Notes under the pieces: model-generated
Database searches by the model: none
What the model was told of the DNA's origin: nothing
Seen by the model: the letters and a program-made list of their open reading frames with translations, nothing else
Shown: positions 30,717 through 39,044 of the stretch, one piece after another
Position numbering within the stretch: position 1 is the stretch's first letter
Layout of the letters: each line of letters begins with the position of its first letter
Source of the DNA: an uncultured Atopobiaceae bacterium
GTDB lineage: Bacteria > Actinomycetota > Coriobacteriia > Coriobacteriales > Atopobiaceae
Direction of reading: 5' to 3'
DNA length: 39,044 nucleotides
Assembly: GCA_944320385.1 (NCBI GenBank)
Contig: CALUHH010000022.1
Coordinates: 1-39,044 of the forward strand
Position numbers and translations under genes: made by a program

Positions 30717-33700
30717 GCACGGCGATAGACCTCTCCGACCTCAACGAGCGCCAGCGCCAGATCGCCACGACCCTCGACGAGCCGCTGTTCGTGGAGGCAG
30801 GCGCGGGGTCGGGCAAGACCTTCACGCTCACGCAGCGCATCACCTGGGCTCTCTCGCCGGGGTCCGGCGCAGATGGCGCGCCCTTCCTCGACGACCTGGG
30901 CCAGGTGCTCGTGATCACCTTCACCGAGGCGGCGGCGCGCGAGATCAAGGAGCGCGTCCGCTCCACGCTGCGCCGCGCCGGCATGGCCGAGGCCGCGCTC
31001 GCCGTCGACGACGCGTGGATCTCCACGATCCATGGCATGTGCCGGCGCATCCTCGCGCGCCACGCGCTCGACCTGGGGCTCGACCCGTCCTTCTCGGTCG
31101 TCGCGGACTCCCGGCAGCAGGCGCTTCTCGACGCCGCGATGGACGAGGTCATGCGGCGGGCCCGTGCGGACGCCTCCTTTGCCCCGGTCTTCGCCGAGTT
31201 CGACCTCGGGACGCTCTCCGCTCAGGGTTACACGGGCGCCATGGGCGTCGTCGAGCGCCTCGTGGGCGAGGGCGGCGCGCTGCCGGGCGGTCTCGAGGAC
31301 CTCGCGCCGGCGTCCGCGGACCCGCGGGCCCTCGAGGAGGCCGTCTGCGACCTCGCGCTGCGCGTGGAGGAGCTCGGGGCGTGCAAGCTCACCGCCTCGG
31401 CTGCCGAGAAGGTCGGCCCGGCGCTCGAGGCGCTCCGCGGCCTGGAGGGCAGGCGCGTCGGCGCCATGCCGCCCGAGGAGCTCTCCGCCGTGCTCGACGG
31501 CATCGCGCTGCCGCAGGCGCGCGGCGCCCTCAAGGAGGCCGTGACGGCGGCAAAGTCCGCGCTGGCGCTCGCCCGGGCGGAGGTCGCGTTCCAGCGCGTT
31601 GCCCCCGTCGCGGGCCTGCTGCTCGAGCTCGCCCGGCGCGTCGAGGGCCGTTACGACGAGCTCAAGCGCGCCCAGGGCTGCCTGGACAACGACGACCTCA
31701 TCCGCCTCGCCCTGCGCGCGGTGCGCGACAACGAGGAGGTGCGCCGCGCCTACGCGGGGAGGTTCCGCCTCGTGATGGTGGACGAGTTCCAGGACACCGA
31801 CGAGACCCAGCTCGAGCTCATCTGCCTGCTCTCGGGCGAGGGGGCGACCCACCTCTGCACCGTTGGCGACGCCCAGCAGTCCATCTATCGCTTCCGCGGC
31901 GCCGACGTGAGCGTGTTCCGCGGACGCGGCGCGCGCGTGGACGAGAAGAACGTGGTGCGCCTGGACGTCAACTACCGCAGCCACGCCGACGTCCTCGCGC
32001 TCGTGGAGCGCGTCTGCGCGGGCGCGGGGCCGGCACGCGGGGCGATGCCCGACTTCATGCACCTCGACGCCTTCCCCGACCGCACGGACAAGTACCGTGC
32101 CCGCACGCTGCCGCGCGTCGACGTGGAGGTCTGCGCCGGGGCGGGCCGCTCGGGCCGGCCGAGCCGTCATCAGACGGGCACGATGGCCGCCCAGGTGGCC
32201 GACGCCCTCGCGCGCTACCGCGACGCGGGGGAGCGCCCCGGCGACATGGCGCTGCTGCTCGGCGTGACCACGCACGCGGACGCCTACATCGACGCGATCC
32301 GCGCGCGCGGGATGGAGTGCGTGGTCACGGGCGGCTCCACCTTCACGGGCACCGACGAGGTCAAGGTCGTCTGTGCCCTGCTCCACACCCTGGCAAACCC
32401 GCGCGACACCCAGTCCGGGCTCTTCCCCCTGCTCGCCAGCGAGATGTTCGGCCTCGACGCCAACGACTTCTGCGAGCTGGGGACCCGTGCCCAGGACAAG
32501 CTCGACGCCCCCACCAAGCGCGCGATCGACCGGGGCATCCTGGACATGACGTTCTTCCACGACCGGGAGCCGTCCGCGCGCCTGCGCCGCGCTCACGAGG
32601 TGATCGCCCGCGCGCTCGACGAGGTTCGCTGGCGCCCGGTGGCGGACGTCTGCGCGGACGTGGCGCGCGACTCGGGATGGCTCGCACGGCTCGAGGCGGG
32701 CGGCCCCGAGGGCCTCGCGCGCGCGGCCAACGTGCTCGCCGCGGTGCGCTACGTGCGCGACCTCACCTGCGAGCTCGGGCTCGGCGCGGCGCGCGCGGCG
32801 ACGGAGTTCGACCTGTGGCTCGCCTCCGCGAAGGTGCCCCCGGCGTCGCTCGCGGGCGGGGAGGACGAGGGCGGCGGCACGGTGCGCGTCATGACCGTGC
32901 ACGCATCCAAGGGCCTGGAGTTCGGCGTCTGCGCGGTGGCGGAGTGCTGGGGGAACCCGCGCCCCGAGTCGCGGCTCGCATGCGGGAGGTCGGCGTCGGG
33001 CGGCGCCTTCGTGCTGCGCCCCGACGACGTGGGATCTTCCGCGCTCGCGGGCATCGACCCGGAGGAGCTCGAGGAGGGGGCGGACCGCTCCGCCGCGCGG
33101 CCGCTCTGCGCACGCTACCTCGCGCTGCGCGCGGATGACCTCGAGCAGGAGGCCAAGGAGAAGGCACGCCTGCTCTACGTCGCGCTCACGCGCGCCCGCG
33201 AGGCCCTCGTGGTGGGCGTGAGCGCCGCGTCCGGCAAGCAGGGCGTCTGCTCGGACCTCGCCGCGGCGACGCTCGAGGCGCTTTCGGCGGGGGAGTGGGC
33301 CCCCGTGCCGGGGGTGCGGTCGGTCGACTACGGCGGCTCCGCGCCGGCGCGCCTGCGCTGCGTGGTCGTGGAGCAGGGGGGCGAGGGCGCGGCGGCCGAC
33401 TCCGCCGGGACGCTCCCCGGCTTCGACGGCCCGCTTCCCGACGACCCTGCCGAGGTCGCGACCTGGGGACTCGGGGAGGAAGAGGGGGGCGTCGCGGGCG
33501 AGGGCGCCGGCACGGCCTTTGACCTCTACGAGGTGGACGGACGCGCACACGATGCGGCCCCGACGTCCTGGCGTGCCCGCGAGGGCGTCTTCAGCTACTC
33601 GAGCGTGCACGCCGCGCTGGCACCTCCCCCCGAGCGCCCGCCGGCGCCGTCGCCCGCCGAGCGCGAGGCCGAGGCGTCCGGCGCCCCCGTCACGGAGGAC

Positions 33701-34213
33701 GCCGACCGCGCCACCAACCTGGGCTCCGCCTTCCACGAGCTCGCTCAGGCGATGGTCGAGTCCGGCGGCCCGGTCGACGACGCGCGCGTCTCCGCCCAGG
33801 TGCGCCGCTGGAACCTCTCCGCACGCGCCGAGGGCCGGCTGCGCTCGGCGCTCGCGCGCTGGGAGGGGTCTTCCCTGCGCGCCGAGGCGCTCGCGTGGCC
33901 GAGCGTCCGTGCGGAGGTACCGTTCTTCCAGCGGGTGGACTCCCCGCACGGTAACTACCTCGAGGGCGCGATCGACCTGCTGTGCTTCGATCCCGTGGCG
34001 CGCCGGGCGCTCGTGGTCGACTACAAGACCGGCGACGCGGGGCTCTCGCGCGCTGAGGTCTCGGAGCGCCACGCGATGCAGGCGGAGTTCTACGCCGGGG
34101 TCCTTCTCTCCGAGGGGGTCGAACGCGTCGAGTGCGCCTTCGTCTGCGTGGAGCGCGACGACCCGGACGCCCCCGGCGAGCCGCTCGTGGTGCGCTACGC
34201 CTTCGGTGCCTGA
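30713..34213 (+). CDS. addA: AddA: UvrD-like helicase/nuclease subunit A
   Basis: This 1166-aa protein has the Walker A site EAGAGSGKT (28-36) and the DExx box VDEFQDT with D357-E358. Further superfamily 1A helicase motifs follow (GDAQQSIYRFRG; LYVALTRAREALVV). A C-terminal PD-(D/E)XK nuclease has D1088 and D1103-Y-K1105. It unwinds and cuts DNA ends together with AddB. Its start overlaps addB by 4 bases, and a hairpin spans its stop codon. One GACGAGAAGAACGT motif lies inside the gene near 31940, where it encodes DEKNV. Confidence 0.92.
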   Translation: MSTAIDLSDLNERQRQIATTLDEPLFVEAGAGSGKTFTLTQRITWALSPGSGADGAPFLDDLGQVLVITFTEAAAREIKERVRSTLRRAGMAEAALAVDDAWISTIHGMCRRILARHALDLGLDPSFSVVADSRQQALLDAAMDEVMRRARADASFAPVFAEFDLGTLSAQGYTGAMGVVERLVGEGGALPGGLEDLAPASADPRALEEAVCDLALRVEELGACKLTASAAEKVGPALEALRGLEGRRVGAMPPEELSAVLDGIALPQARGALKEAVTAAKSALALARAEVAFQRVAPVAGLLLELARRVEGRYDELKRAQGCLDNDDLIRLALRAVRDNEEVRRAYAGRFRLVMVDEFQDTDETQLELICLLSGEGATHLCTVGDAQQSIYRFRGADVSVFRGRGARVDEKNVVRLDVNYRSHADVLALVERVCAGAGPARGAMPDFMHLDAFPDRTDKYRARTLPRVDVEVCAGAGRSGRPSRHQTGTMAAQVADALARYRDAGERPGDMALLLGVTTHADAYIDAIRARGMECVVTGGSTFTGTDEVKVVCALLHTLANPRDTQSGLFPLLASEMFGLDANDFCELGTRAQDKLDAPTKRAIDRGILDMTFFHDREPSARLRRAHEVIARALDEVRWRPVADVCADVARDSGWLARLEAGGPEGLARAANVLAAVRYVRDLTCELGLGAARAATEFDLWLASAKVPPASLAGGEDEGGGTVRVMTVHASKGLEFGVCAVAECWGNPRPESRLACGRSASGGAFVLRPDDVGSSALAGIDPEELEEGADRSAARPLCARYLALRADDLEQEAKEKARLLYVALTRAREALVVGVSAASGKQGVCSDLAAATLEALSAGEWAPVPGVRSVDYGGSAPARLRCVVVEQGGEGAAADSAGTLPGFDGPLPDDPAEVATWGLGEEEGGVAGEGAGTAFDLYEVDGRAHDAAPTSWRAREGVFSYSSVHAALAPPPERPPAPSPAEREAEASGAPVTEDADRATNLGSAFHELAQAMVESGGPVDDARVSAQVRRWNLSARAEGRLRSALARWEGSSLRAEALAWPSVRAEVPFFQRVDSPHGNYLEGAIDLLCFDPVARRALVVDYKTGDAGLSRAEVSERHAMQAEFYAGVLLSEGVERVECAFVCVERDDPDAPGEPLVVRYAFGA

Positions 34214-34269
34214 CGGCACCACGTCCTTCTCGCCTCGGCCGGCCCGCCCTCATCACGGGACGGGCCGGC
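34205..34269 (+). terminator. Two hairpins ending the addBA operon
   Basis: GGTGCC (34205-34210) and GGCACC (34215-34220) form a hairpin around the addA stop codon, followed by ACGTCCTTCTCGCC. GCCGGCCCG (34238-34246) and CGGGCCGGC (34261-34269) form a second. There is no T-tract; CCTTCTC may serve as the release signal. The rest of the 748-base gap is occupied by the 41-bp repeat array. Confidence 0.75.
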
Positions 34270-34272
34270 GAC

Positions 34273-34559
34273 GCTTTAAGAGTCGCGCCCATCTGGCGCC
34301 AAGGCTCCTCTCCGCTTAAGGATTCGCGCCCATCCGGCGCCTCGGCTCCTCTCCGCTTAAGGATTCGCGCCCATCCGGCGCCTCGGCTCCTCTCCGCTTA
34401 AATAATCGCGCCCATCCGGCGCCTCGGCTCCTCTCCGCTTAAATAATCGCGCCCATCCGAAACCAGGGCTCTTCTCTGCTTAAAGATTCGCCCTCATCCG
34501 AAACATCACCTCTTCTCTGCTTAAAGATTCGCCCTCATCCGGCGCGGTTGCCCGCTGGC
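34273..34559 (+). repeat. Seven-unit tandem array, 41-bp period, forward orientation
   Basis: Units start at 34273, 34314, 34355, 34396, 34437, 34478 and 34519, each exactly 41 bases after the last. The conserved first 24 bases begin GCTTAA, continue with a TCGCGCCCATCCGG-type stretch, and are followed by about 17 more variable bases (often GGCTCCTCTCC). CTTAAG and CGCG are small palindromes inside the unit. No open frame uses it convincingly. Confidence 0.93.
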
Positions 34560-34791
34560 AACGCGGATAGAGCGTATTTTTTAAGCTCTGGGGACGGCGC
34601 GCTCGGAATGAGGGGCAAATCCTAAGCGCTCCACGCCCGGCGCGCCGGATGGGAGCGAATCTCTAAGCGCCGCGCGCCCTTCTTGCCGGATGGGAGCGAA
34701 TCTCTAAGCGCCGCGCGCCCTTCTCGCCGGATGGGAGCGAATCTTTAAGCGTCTTCGGCCCGGGGCGCCGGATGGGACGCGATCATTAAGC
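34546..34791 (-). repeat. Six-unit tandem array, 41-bp period, inverted relative to the first
   Basis: Units read on the minus strand; their (T)TAAGC ends fall at 34586, 34627, 34668, 34709, 34750 and 34791, again exactly 41 bases apart. The core reads CCGGATGGGAGCGAATCT. The two arrays meet at a hairpin GTTGCC / GGCAAC around 34548-34561. A CCCCCG-rich run (34791-34815) follows, and then ordinary upstream sequence of dnaE. Confidence 0.93.
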
Positions 34792-34913
34792 GCCCCCGCC
34801 CCCGCCCCCGCCCGCGCTCCCGTGAAGATTCTCTGCGCCCGCGACCTGCGAAAACGCAACCGAACCCAGCTCAGCGGCCCACCGCGTCGCCGGCCACCCC
34901 GCGTCAGAACCGC

Positions 34914-34961
34914 TATCCTAGGTAGCACGCGACTGACACCAAGCTGACGGGGAACCATCAC
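34914..34961 (+). promoter_or_regulatory. Promoter and ribosome site of dnaE
   Basis: TATCCT at 34914-34919 is a plausible -10 box within CTATCCTAGGTAG, which is partly palindromic. GGGGAA at 34950-34955 is a weak ribosome-binding site before the ATG at 34962. Confidence 0.4.
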
Positions 34962-37900
34962 ATGGCTTTCGTCCACCTTCACAACCACTCGGACTTCTCG
35001 ATCCTCGACGCCGCCACCCGCGTCTCGGACATGGTCAAGCGCGCCGTGGACCTGGGGATGCCCGCCCTGGCCCTGACCGACCACGGCTACATGTTCGGCA
35101 TCCCGGACTTCGACATGGAGTGCCGCCGCTACAACGACGCCCAGAAGGACATGGGCCAGTGGCGCCACGACGTCGAGTGCTTCCAGAAGGGCTGGGACCT
35201 CGAGGAGCCGGAGCCCGACGCCGCCGACGCCGCCCCGCACGACCGCGTCCACGCCCAGTGGGCCTCCGACGTGCGCGTCTGGGAGGAGACCCACGACCTC
35301 GACGCCGTGCGCGCCAACCGCCCGAGCCTCATGATCAAGCCGATCTTTGGCTGCGAGGCCTACTTCATCACGGACGACTGCATCGAGAAGGGCACCCGCC
35401 AGCACCGCTACCACCTGATCCTGCTCGCCAAGAACGAGACCGGCTACGTCAACCTCATGAAGATGATGAGCGAGGCGGCCTCCGGCGACATGTTCTACTA
35501 CTACCCGCGCACCACCCTCGACATGCTGCGCCGCTACCACGAGGGCATCATCTGCACCTCGGCGTGCGTCTCGGGCATCATCCCGCGCATGTACTTCCAG
35601 GGACGTCCCGACGAGGCGCGCCGCTGGGCGCTCACCTACCAGGAGATCTTTGGCGACGACTTCTACCTCGAGGTCCAGGACCACGGCCTGGCCGACCCCA
35701 ACTGGGGCGGCTTCACCGACCGCAGCCTCTCCGAGCAGATCGTGAAGCTCGGGCGCGAGCTGGGCATCAAGGTCATCGCCACCAACGACAACCACTACCT
35801 CACGCGCGACGACGCCCCCACGCAGGACGTGCTCAGCTGCATCGGAACGGCCTCCAAGCTCGACGACGCCAACCGCAAGCGCATGACCGGCACCGAGTTC
35901 TACATCAAGAGCGAGGAGGAGATGCGCGAGCTCTTCTCGTGGTGCCCCGAGGTTATCGACAACACGCTCGAAGTGGCCGAGAAGTGCTCCTATGAGCTCG
36001 ACTGGAGCCACATGTACCTTCCCAAGTTCCCGGACCTCGACCCCGGCGAGACCTCTGAGGAGCGCTTCCGCAAGGAGTGCGAGACGGGGCTTGCGCGCCG
36101 CTACGGCGAGAACTGGCGCGAGCTCACCATCGGCGGCGAGAACGTCAAGGAGCGCTTCGAGTACGAGTACAAGGTCATCTGCGAGAAGGGCTTCGCGGAC
36201 TACTTCCTGATCGTCCAGGAGTACGTGCGCTGGGCCAAGCGCAACGGCATCGGCGTGGGGCCGGGCCGCGGCTCGGCCGCCGGCGCCATCGTCGCCTACG
36301 CGATGGACATCACCACCTTCGACCCGCTCGAGAACGGCCTCATGTTCGAGCGCTTCCTCTCCCCGCAGCGCTCCGAGATGCCCGACATCGACATGGACTT
36401 CGACGACGAGCGCCGCCTCGAGGTCGTGGAGCACGTGCGCCAGCTCTACGGCCCCGAGCGCGTCTGCCACGTCATCACCTACTCCACGATCAAGGCCAAG
36501 CAGGCCATCAACGACGCCGCTCGTGTGCTGGGTTTTCCCGTCTGGCAGGGCCAGAAGCTCTCCAAGATGCTCGCCAACGACCCCAAGCTCACGCTCGACC
36601 ACGCGCTGCACAAGTCCGAGAAGGCGCCCGACCAGTTCTCCCCGGACTTCGAGGAGGCCTACAACAAGGAGGCCGACTCCCGCAGCATCATCGACGCGGC
36701 GCTCTCGATCGAGGGCCTGCACCGCGGCGAGGGCGTGCACGCCTGCGCCGTCCTGATCACGCCCACGCCGGTCAACGACCACGTGCCCACCAAGGTCGAC
36801 ACCAAGGGCGGCGTCGAGATCACCCAGTACGAGGGCCACTCGGTCGCGGACATGGGCCTGCTCAAGATGGACTTCCTGGGCCTGCGCACCCTCACGGTCA
36901 TCTCCAAGGCGCTCGCCAACATCCGCGCCAATCACGGCGTCGACATCAACGTGGACGAGATCCCCTTCGACGACCCCGAGATCTACAAGCTCATGCGCGA
37001 GGGCCGCACCGCCGGCGTCTTCCAGATCGAGTCCGCGGGCATGACGTCCACGATCAAGAACATGCGCCCGACCGAGTACAAGCAGGTCGTCGCCCTTATC
37101 GCCCTCTACCGCCCGGGCCCTCTGGGCGCCGGCATGGTCACGAGCTACATCAACCGCATGAACGGCCGCGAGGAGGCCGTCTCCTACGACCCGCGCCTCG
37201 ACGACATCCTGGGCGAGACCTACGGCACCATGGTCTACCAGGAGCAGGTCATGAAGATCTCGATGAAGATGTCGGGGTTCTCGGCCGGCGAGTCGGACTC
37301 CCGCATCCGAAAGCCGGTGGCCAAGAAGAAGATCAAGCTCCTCACCTCCACGGTCTTCCACTGGGACGACGGCAAGGACGAGACGACCTACGACCACTGG
37401 ATGAACGGCGCGGTCAAGAACGGCTACAAGAAGGAGATCGCCCAGCGCATCTGGGACGACGTCCTCGAGTTCGCGTCCTACGCGTTCAACAAGAGCCACT
37501 CCGCGGGCTACGCCATCCTCGTCATGCAGACGGCGTGGCTCAAGGCGCACTACCCCAAGGAGTACATGGCCTCGGTCCTGACGTCGTACATGGGCAAGAC
37601 CGACAAGATCGTTCACTACGTCACCGCCTACCGCCACGAGGGCGTGGCCATCCTGCCGCCCGACATCAACGAGTCGGGACGCGACTTCACCGCCACCGCC
37701 GACGGCGTGCGCTTCGGCTTTGCCGGCATCCGCGGCGTGGGCGAGGGCGTGGGCGAGGCCATCATGGCGGAGCGCGAGAAGAACGGGCCGTTCGCCAACC
37801 TCCACGACTTCGTGGACCGCATGGACACCGGCCAGGCAAACCGCCGCGTGGTCGAGGCCCTGATCTGCTCGGGCGCCTTCGACTCCACCGGCTACACCCG

Positions 37901-38792
37901 CATGCAGCTCATGCGCTTCGTCGACAAGGCCAACCCCGAGAACATCATCGACGCCGCGACCAAGCGCCAGAAGGAGCGCGCGGCGGGGCAGTTCTCCATG
38001 TTCGACCTCTTCGGCGACGTGGCGGGCTCGGGCTTTGAGAACACCGTCCCCGAGCCCGATGGCGTGGAGTGGGACCGCTCGGTCAAGCTCGCCAAGGAGC
38101 ACGAGGTCCTGGGACTCTACGTCTCCGACCACCCGCTGCGCCCGTACGAGTACGCGCTCGCCAAGAACCGCGACTACACCATCGCCGACATCGAGGTCGC
38201 CGAGGAGTACACGGACGCCTCCGGCGGTGTGCACGAGCGCTTCAAGGTGCCGGAGGGCAAGGTCATCCGCCTCGCGGGCATGGTCACGGCCGTGCAGAAG
38301 AAGACCACCAAGAACGGCGACTCCATGGCCATCGTCACCCTCGAGGACATGGAGGGCGAGGTCACGCTCGTCGTCTTCCCCAAGCTCTACAAGAAGTGCG
38401 CCTCGGCGCTCGCAGGCGAGGTGGACGAGGAGACGGGCGAGAGCGCGGGCGACGTCTTCGTGAAGGTGGAGGGCAAGCTCGAGCGCGGCGACCGCGGCAA
38501 CCAGGTCATCTGCATGGCGGTCGAGCCGCTCGTGCTCGACGAGAAGTCAAACCGGCCCAAGGTCATGGAGGTCAACATCCCGGCCTCGCTGCTCACGCGG
38601 CCCTACATGGACAGCCTCGGCTCGATTCTCGGGCGCTACCCCGGCCTCGACCACGTTGAGCTGCGGGTGGAGTCGACCTCGGGTGACGTCATGCGCATGG
38701 AGCTCCCCACGCGCATCGACGCGCGCAACATGGTCCTTCTCGCCGAGATGATCGACCTCGTGGGTCGCCAGGGCAAGGTGCTGGTGGCCTAG
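34962..38792 (+). CDS. dnaE: DNA polymerase III alpha subunit with inserted PHP domain
   Basis: This 1276-aa protein is the replicative DNA polymerase alpha subunit. It has an N-terminal PHP domain (HLHNHSDFS at 5-13, ALTDHG near 37, NDNHYL later), the polymerase core with catalytic D475/D477 in PDIDMDFDDE, and GVGPGRGSAAG. The C-terminal OB domain includes VIRLAGMVTAVQKKTTKNG. About 65 residues (roughly 58-122) are inserted in the PHP domain, charged and rich in Asp, Glu and Trp, compared with the E. coli protein. It starts behind a weak ribosome-binding site. It lies between two 41-bp repeat arrays and has no other gene in its unit. Confidence 0.95.
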   Translation: MAFVHLHNHSDFSILDAATRVSDMVKRAVDLGMPALALTDHGYMFGIPDFDMECRRYNDAQKDMGQWRHDVECFQKGWDLEEPEPDAADAAPHDRVHAQWASDVRVWEETHDLDAVRANRPSLMIKPIFGCEAYFITDDCIEKGTRQHRYHLILLAKNETGYVNLMKMMSEAASGDMFYYYPRTTLDMLRRYHEGIICTSACVSGIIPRMYFQGRPDEARRWALTYQEIFGDDFYLEVQDHGLADPNWGGFTDRSLSEQIVKLGRELGIKVIATNDNHYLTRDDAPTQDVLSCIGTASKLDDANRKRMTGTEFYIKSEEEMRELFSWCPEVIDNTLEVAEKCSYELDWSHMYLPKFPDLDPGETSEERFRKECETGLARRYGENWRELTIGGENVKERFEYEYKVICEKGFADYFLIVQEYVRWAKRNGIGVGPGRGSAAGAIVAYAMDITTFDPLENGLMFERFLSPQRSEMPDIDMDFDDERRLEVVEHVRQLYGPERVCHVITYSTIKAKQAINDAARVLGFPVWQGQKLSKMLANDPKLTLDHALHKSEKAPDQFSPDFEEAYNKEADSRSIIDAALSIEGLHRGEGVHACAVLITPTPVNDHVPTKVDTKGGVEITQYEGHSVADMGLLKMDFLGLRTLTVISKALANIRANHGVDINVDEIPFDDPEIYKLMREGRTAGVFQIESAGMTSTIKNMRPTEYKQVVALIALYRPGPLGAGMVTSYINRMNGREEAVSYDPRLDDILGETYGTMVYQEQVMKISMKMSGFSAGESDSRIRKPVAKKKIKLLTSTVFHWDDGKDETTYDHWMNGAVKNGYKKEIAQRIWDDVLEFASYAFNKSHSAGYAILVMQTAWLKAHYPKEYMASVLTSYMGKTDKIVHYVTAYRHEGVAILPPDINESGRDFTATADGVRFGFAGIRGVGEGVGEAIMAEREKNGPFANLHDFVDRMDTGQANRRVVEALICSGAFDSTGYTRMQLMRFVDKANPENIIDAATKRQKERAAGQFSMFDLFGDVAGSGFENTVPEPDGVEWDRSVKLAKEHEVLGLYVSDHPLRPYEYALAKNRDYTIADIEVAEEYTDASGGVHERFKVPEGKVIRLAGMVTAVQKKTTKNGDSMAIVTLEDMEGEVTLVVFPKLYKKCASALAGEVDEETGESAGDVFVKVEGKLERGDRGNQVICMAVEPLVLDEKSNRPKVMEVNIPASLLTRPYMDSLGSILGRYPGLDHVELRVESTSGDVMRMELPTRIDARNMVLLAEMIDLVGRQGKVLVA

Positions 38793-38805
38793 GGGGGTGA
38801 CGCGC

Positions 38806-39044
38806 GCTTAAGGATCGCGCCTCGTCCGGGCTGCTGGCCGGTCCGTGCTTAAGAAAACGCGCTCGTCCGGCGAGAAGAACCTCGCGTGCTTAAGAAAACG
38901 CGCCCGTCCGGGCTTCGGGGCAGCTTGTGCTTAAGGATCGCGTCTCGTCCGGGCTTCGGGGCAGCTTGTGCTTAGACGATATGTGGGGAAGCGGCTGGGA
39001 CCTCTCCCCGTTAAGCTACGGCCCCCTCGGGGCTACGTGGGTTA
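38806..39044 (+). repeat. Second 41-bp-period repeat array downstream of dnaE, reaching the window end
   Basis: Units start at 38806, 38847, 38888, 38929 and 38970, each 41 bases apart, with GCTTAAGGATCGCG or GCTTAAGAAAACGCG and TCCGG as core. A degenerate sixth (GTTAAGC) falls near 39010, and the window ends with GTTA where a seventh might begin. One unit contains GGCGAGAAGAACCTCG. GGCCCC/GGGGC near 39020 forms a small hairpin. The array probably continues beyond the window. Confidence 0.9.

Noticed and set aside
34273..34791. CRISPR array
   Set aside because: The period is only 41 bases, the 'spacers' are partly repeated, half of the array is inverted, and no cas gene is near.
30362..38234. 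Very long minus-strand open frames opposite addA, addB and dnaE
   Set aside because: They are low-complexity (Ala/Gly/Arg/His/Val) frames caused by high G+C third positions. The plus-strand frames have clear homology.

Overview
The window is GC-rich DNA (roughly two thirds G+C) with dense bacterial genes. Codon use, the AddAB pair, FucO, an Isf-like flavoprotein pair, fumarate-reductase-like FAD enzymes and the style of the intergenic repeats all suggest an anaerobic gut or oral actinobacterium of the class Coriobacteriia, close to Olsenella or Atopobium. This is inferred from gene content and composition; no rRNA gene is present to confirm it.

Layout. Bases 1-80 are the tail of an IS3-family insertion sequence, followed by a perfect 58-bp palindrome. 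Bases 272-6364 carry a redox cluster: an iron-sulfur flavoprotein-like reductase, a fumarate-reductase-like FAD oxidoreductase, a NuoG/GltD fusion and a shortened NuoF-like ferredoxin protein. A DUF559-like gene (6867-7892) lies between two 129-bp palindromic repeats in opposite orientation. A second flavoprotein reductase (8373-9362) follows, then a divergent regulator pair (PucR type and TetR type). Bases 11725-15878 form a compact operon: thiolase, DUF35 OB-fold protein, acyl carrier protein, phosphate acyltransferase and butyrate kinase. Together these look like a catabolic module. A reduced substrate would be cleaved or activated at a thiolase, passed to phosphate and then used to make ATP, with the redox genes supplying reducing power. 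The substrate cannot be read from the sequence.

Bases 16148-27358 are mixed housekeeping and accessory genes: a small membrane protein, 6-phosphofructokinase, a conserved hypothetical, phenylacetate-CoA ligase with an ACT-domain partner, TatA, a LysR regulator, a small conserved protein, an M20 peptidase, FucO-type alcohol dehydrogenase, a DUF2974 hydrolase, a YvlD-like membrane protein and a YerC/TrpR-like regulator. A perfect 74-bp-arm inverted repeat separates tatA from the lysR gene.

Bases 27444-38792 hold addB, addA and dnaE. dnaE is flanked on both sides by arrays of an unusual repeat with an exact 41-bp period. The upstream array has seven forward units followed by six inverted units; the downstream array has at least five and runs to the window edge. 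A short motif, consensus GGCGAGAAGRACGT, recurs in most intergenic gaps, often as inverted pairs. These arrays and motifs, with the acyl-phosphate module, are the most unusual content of the window.
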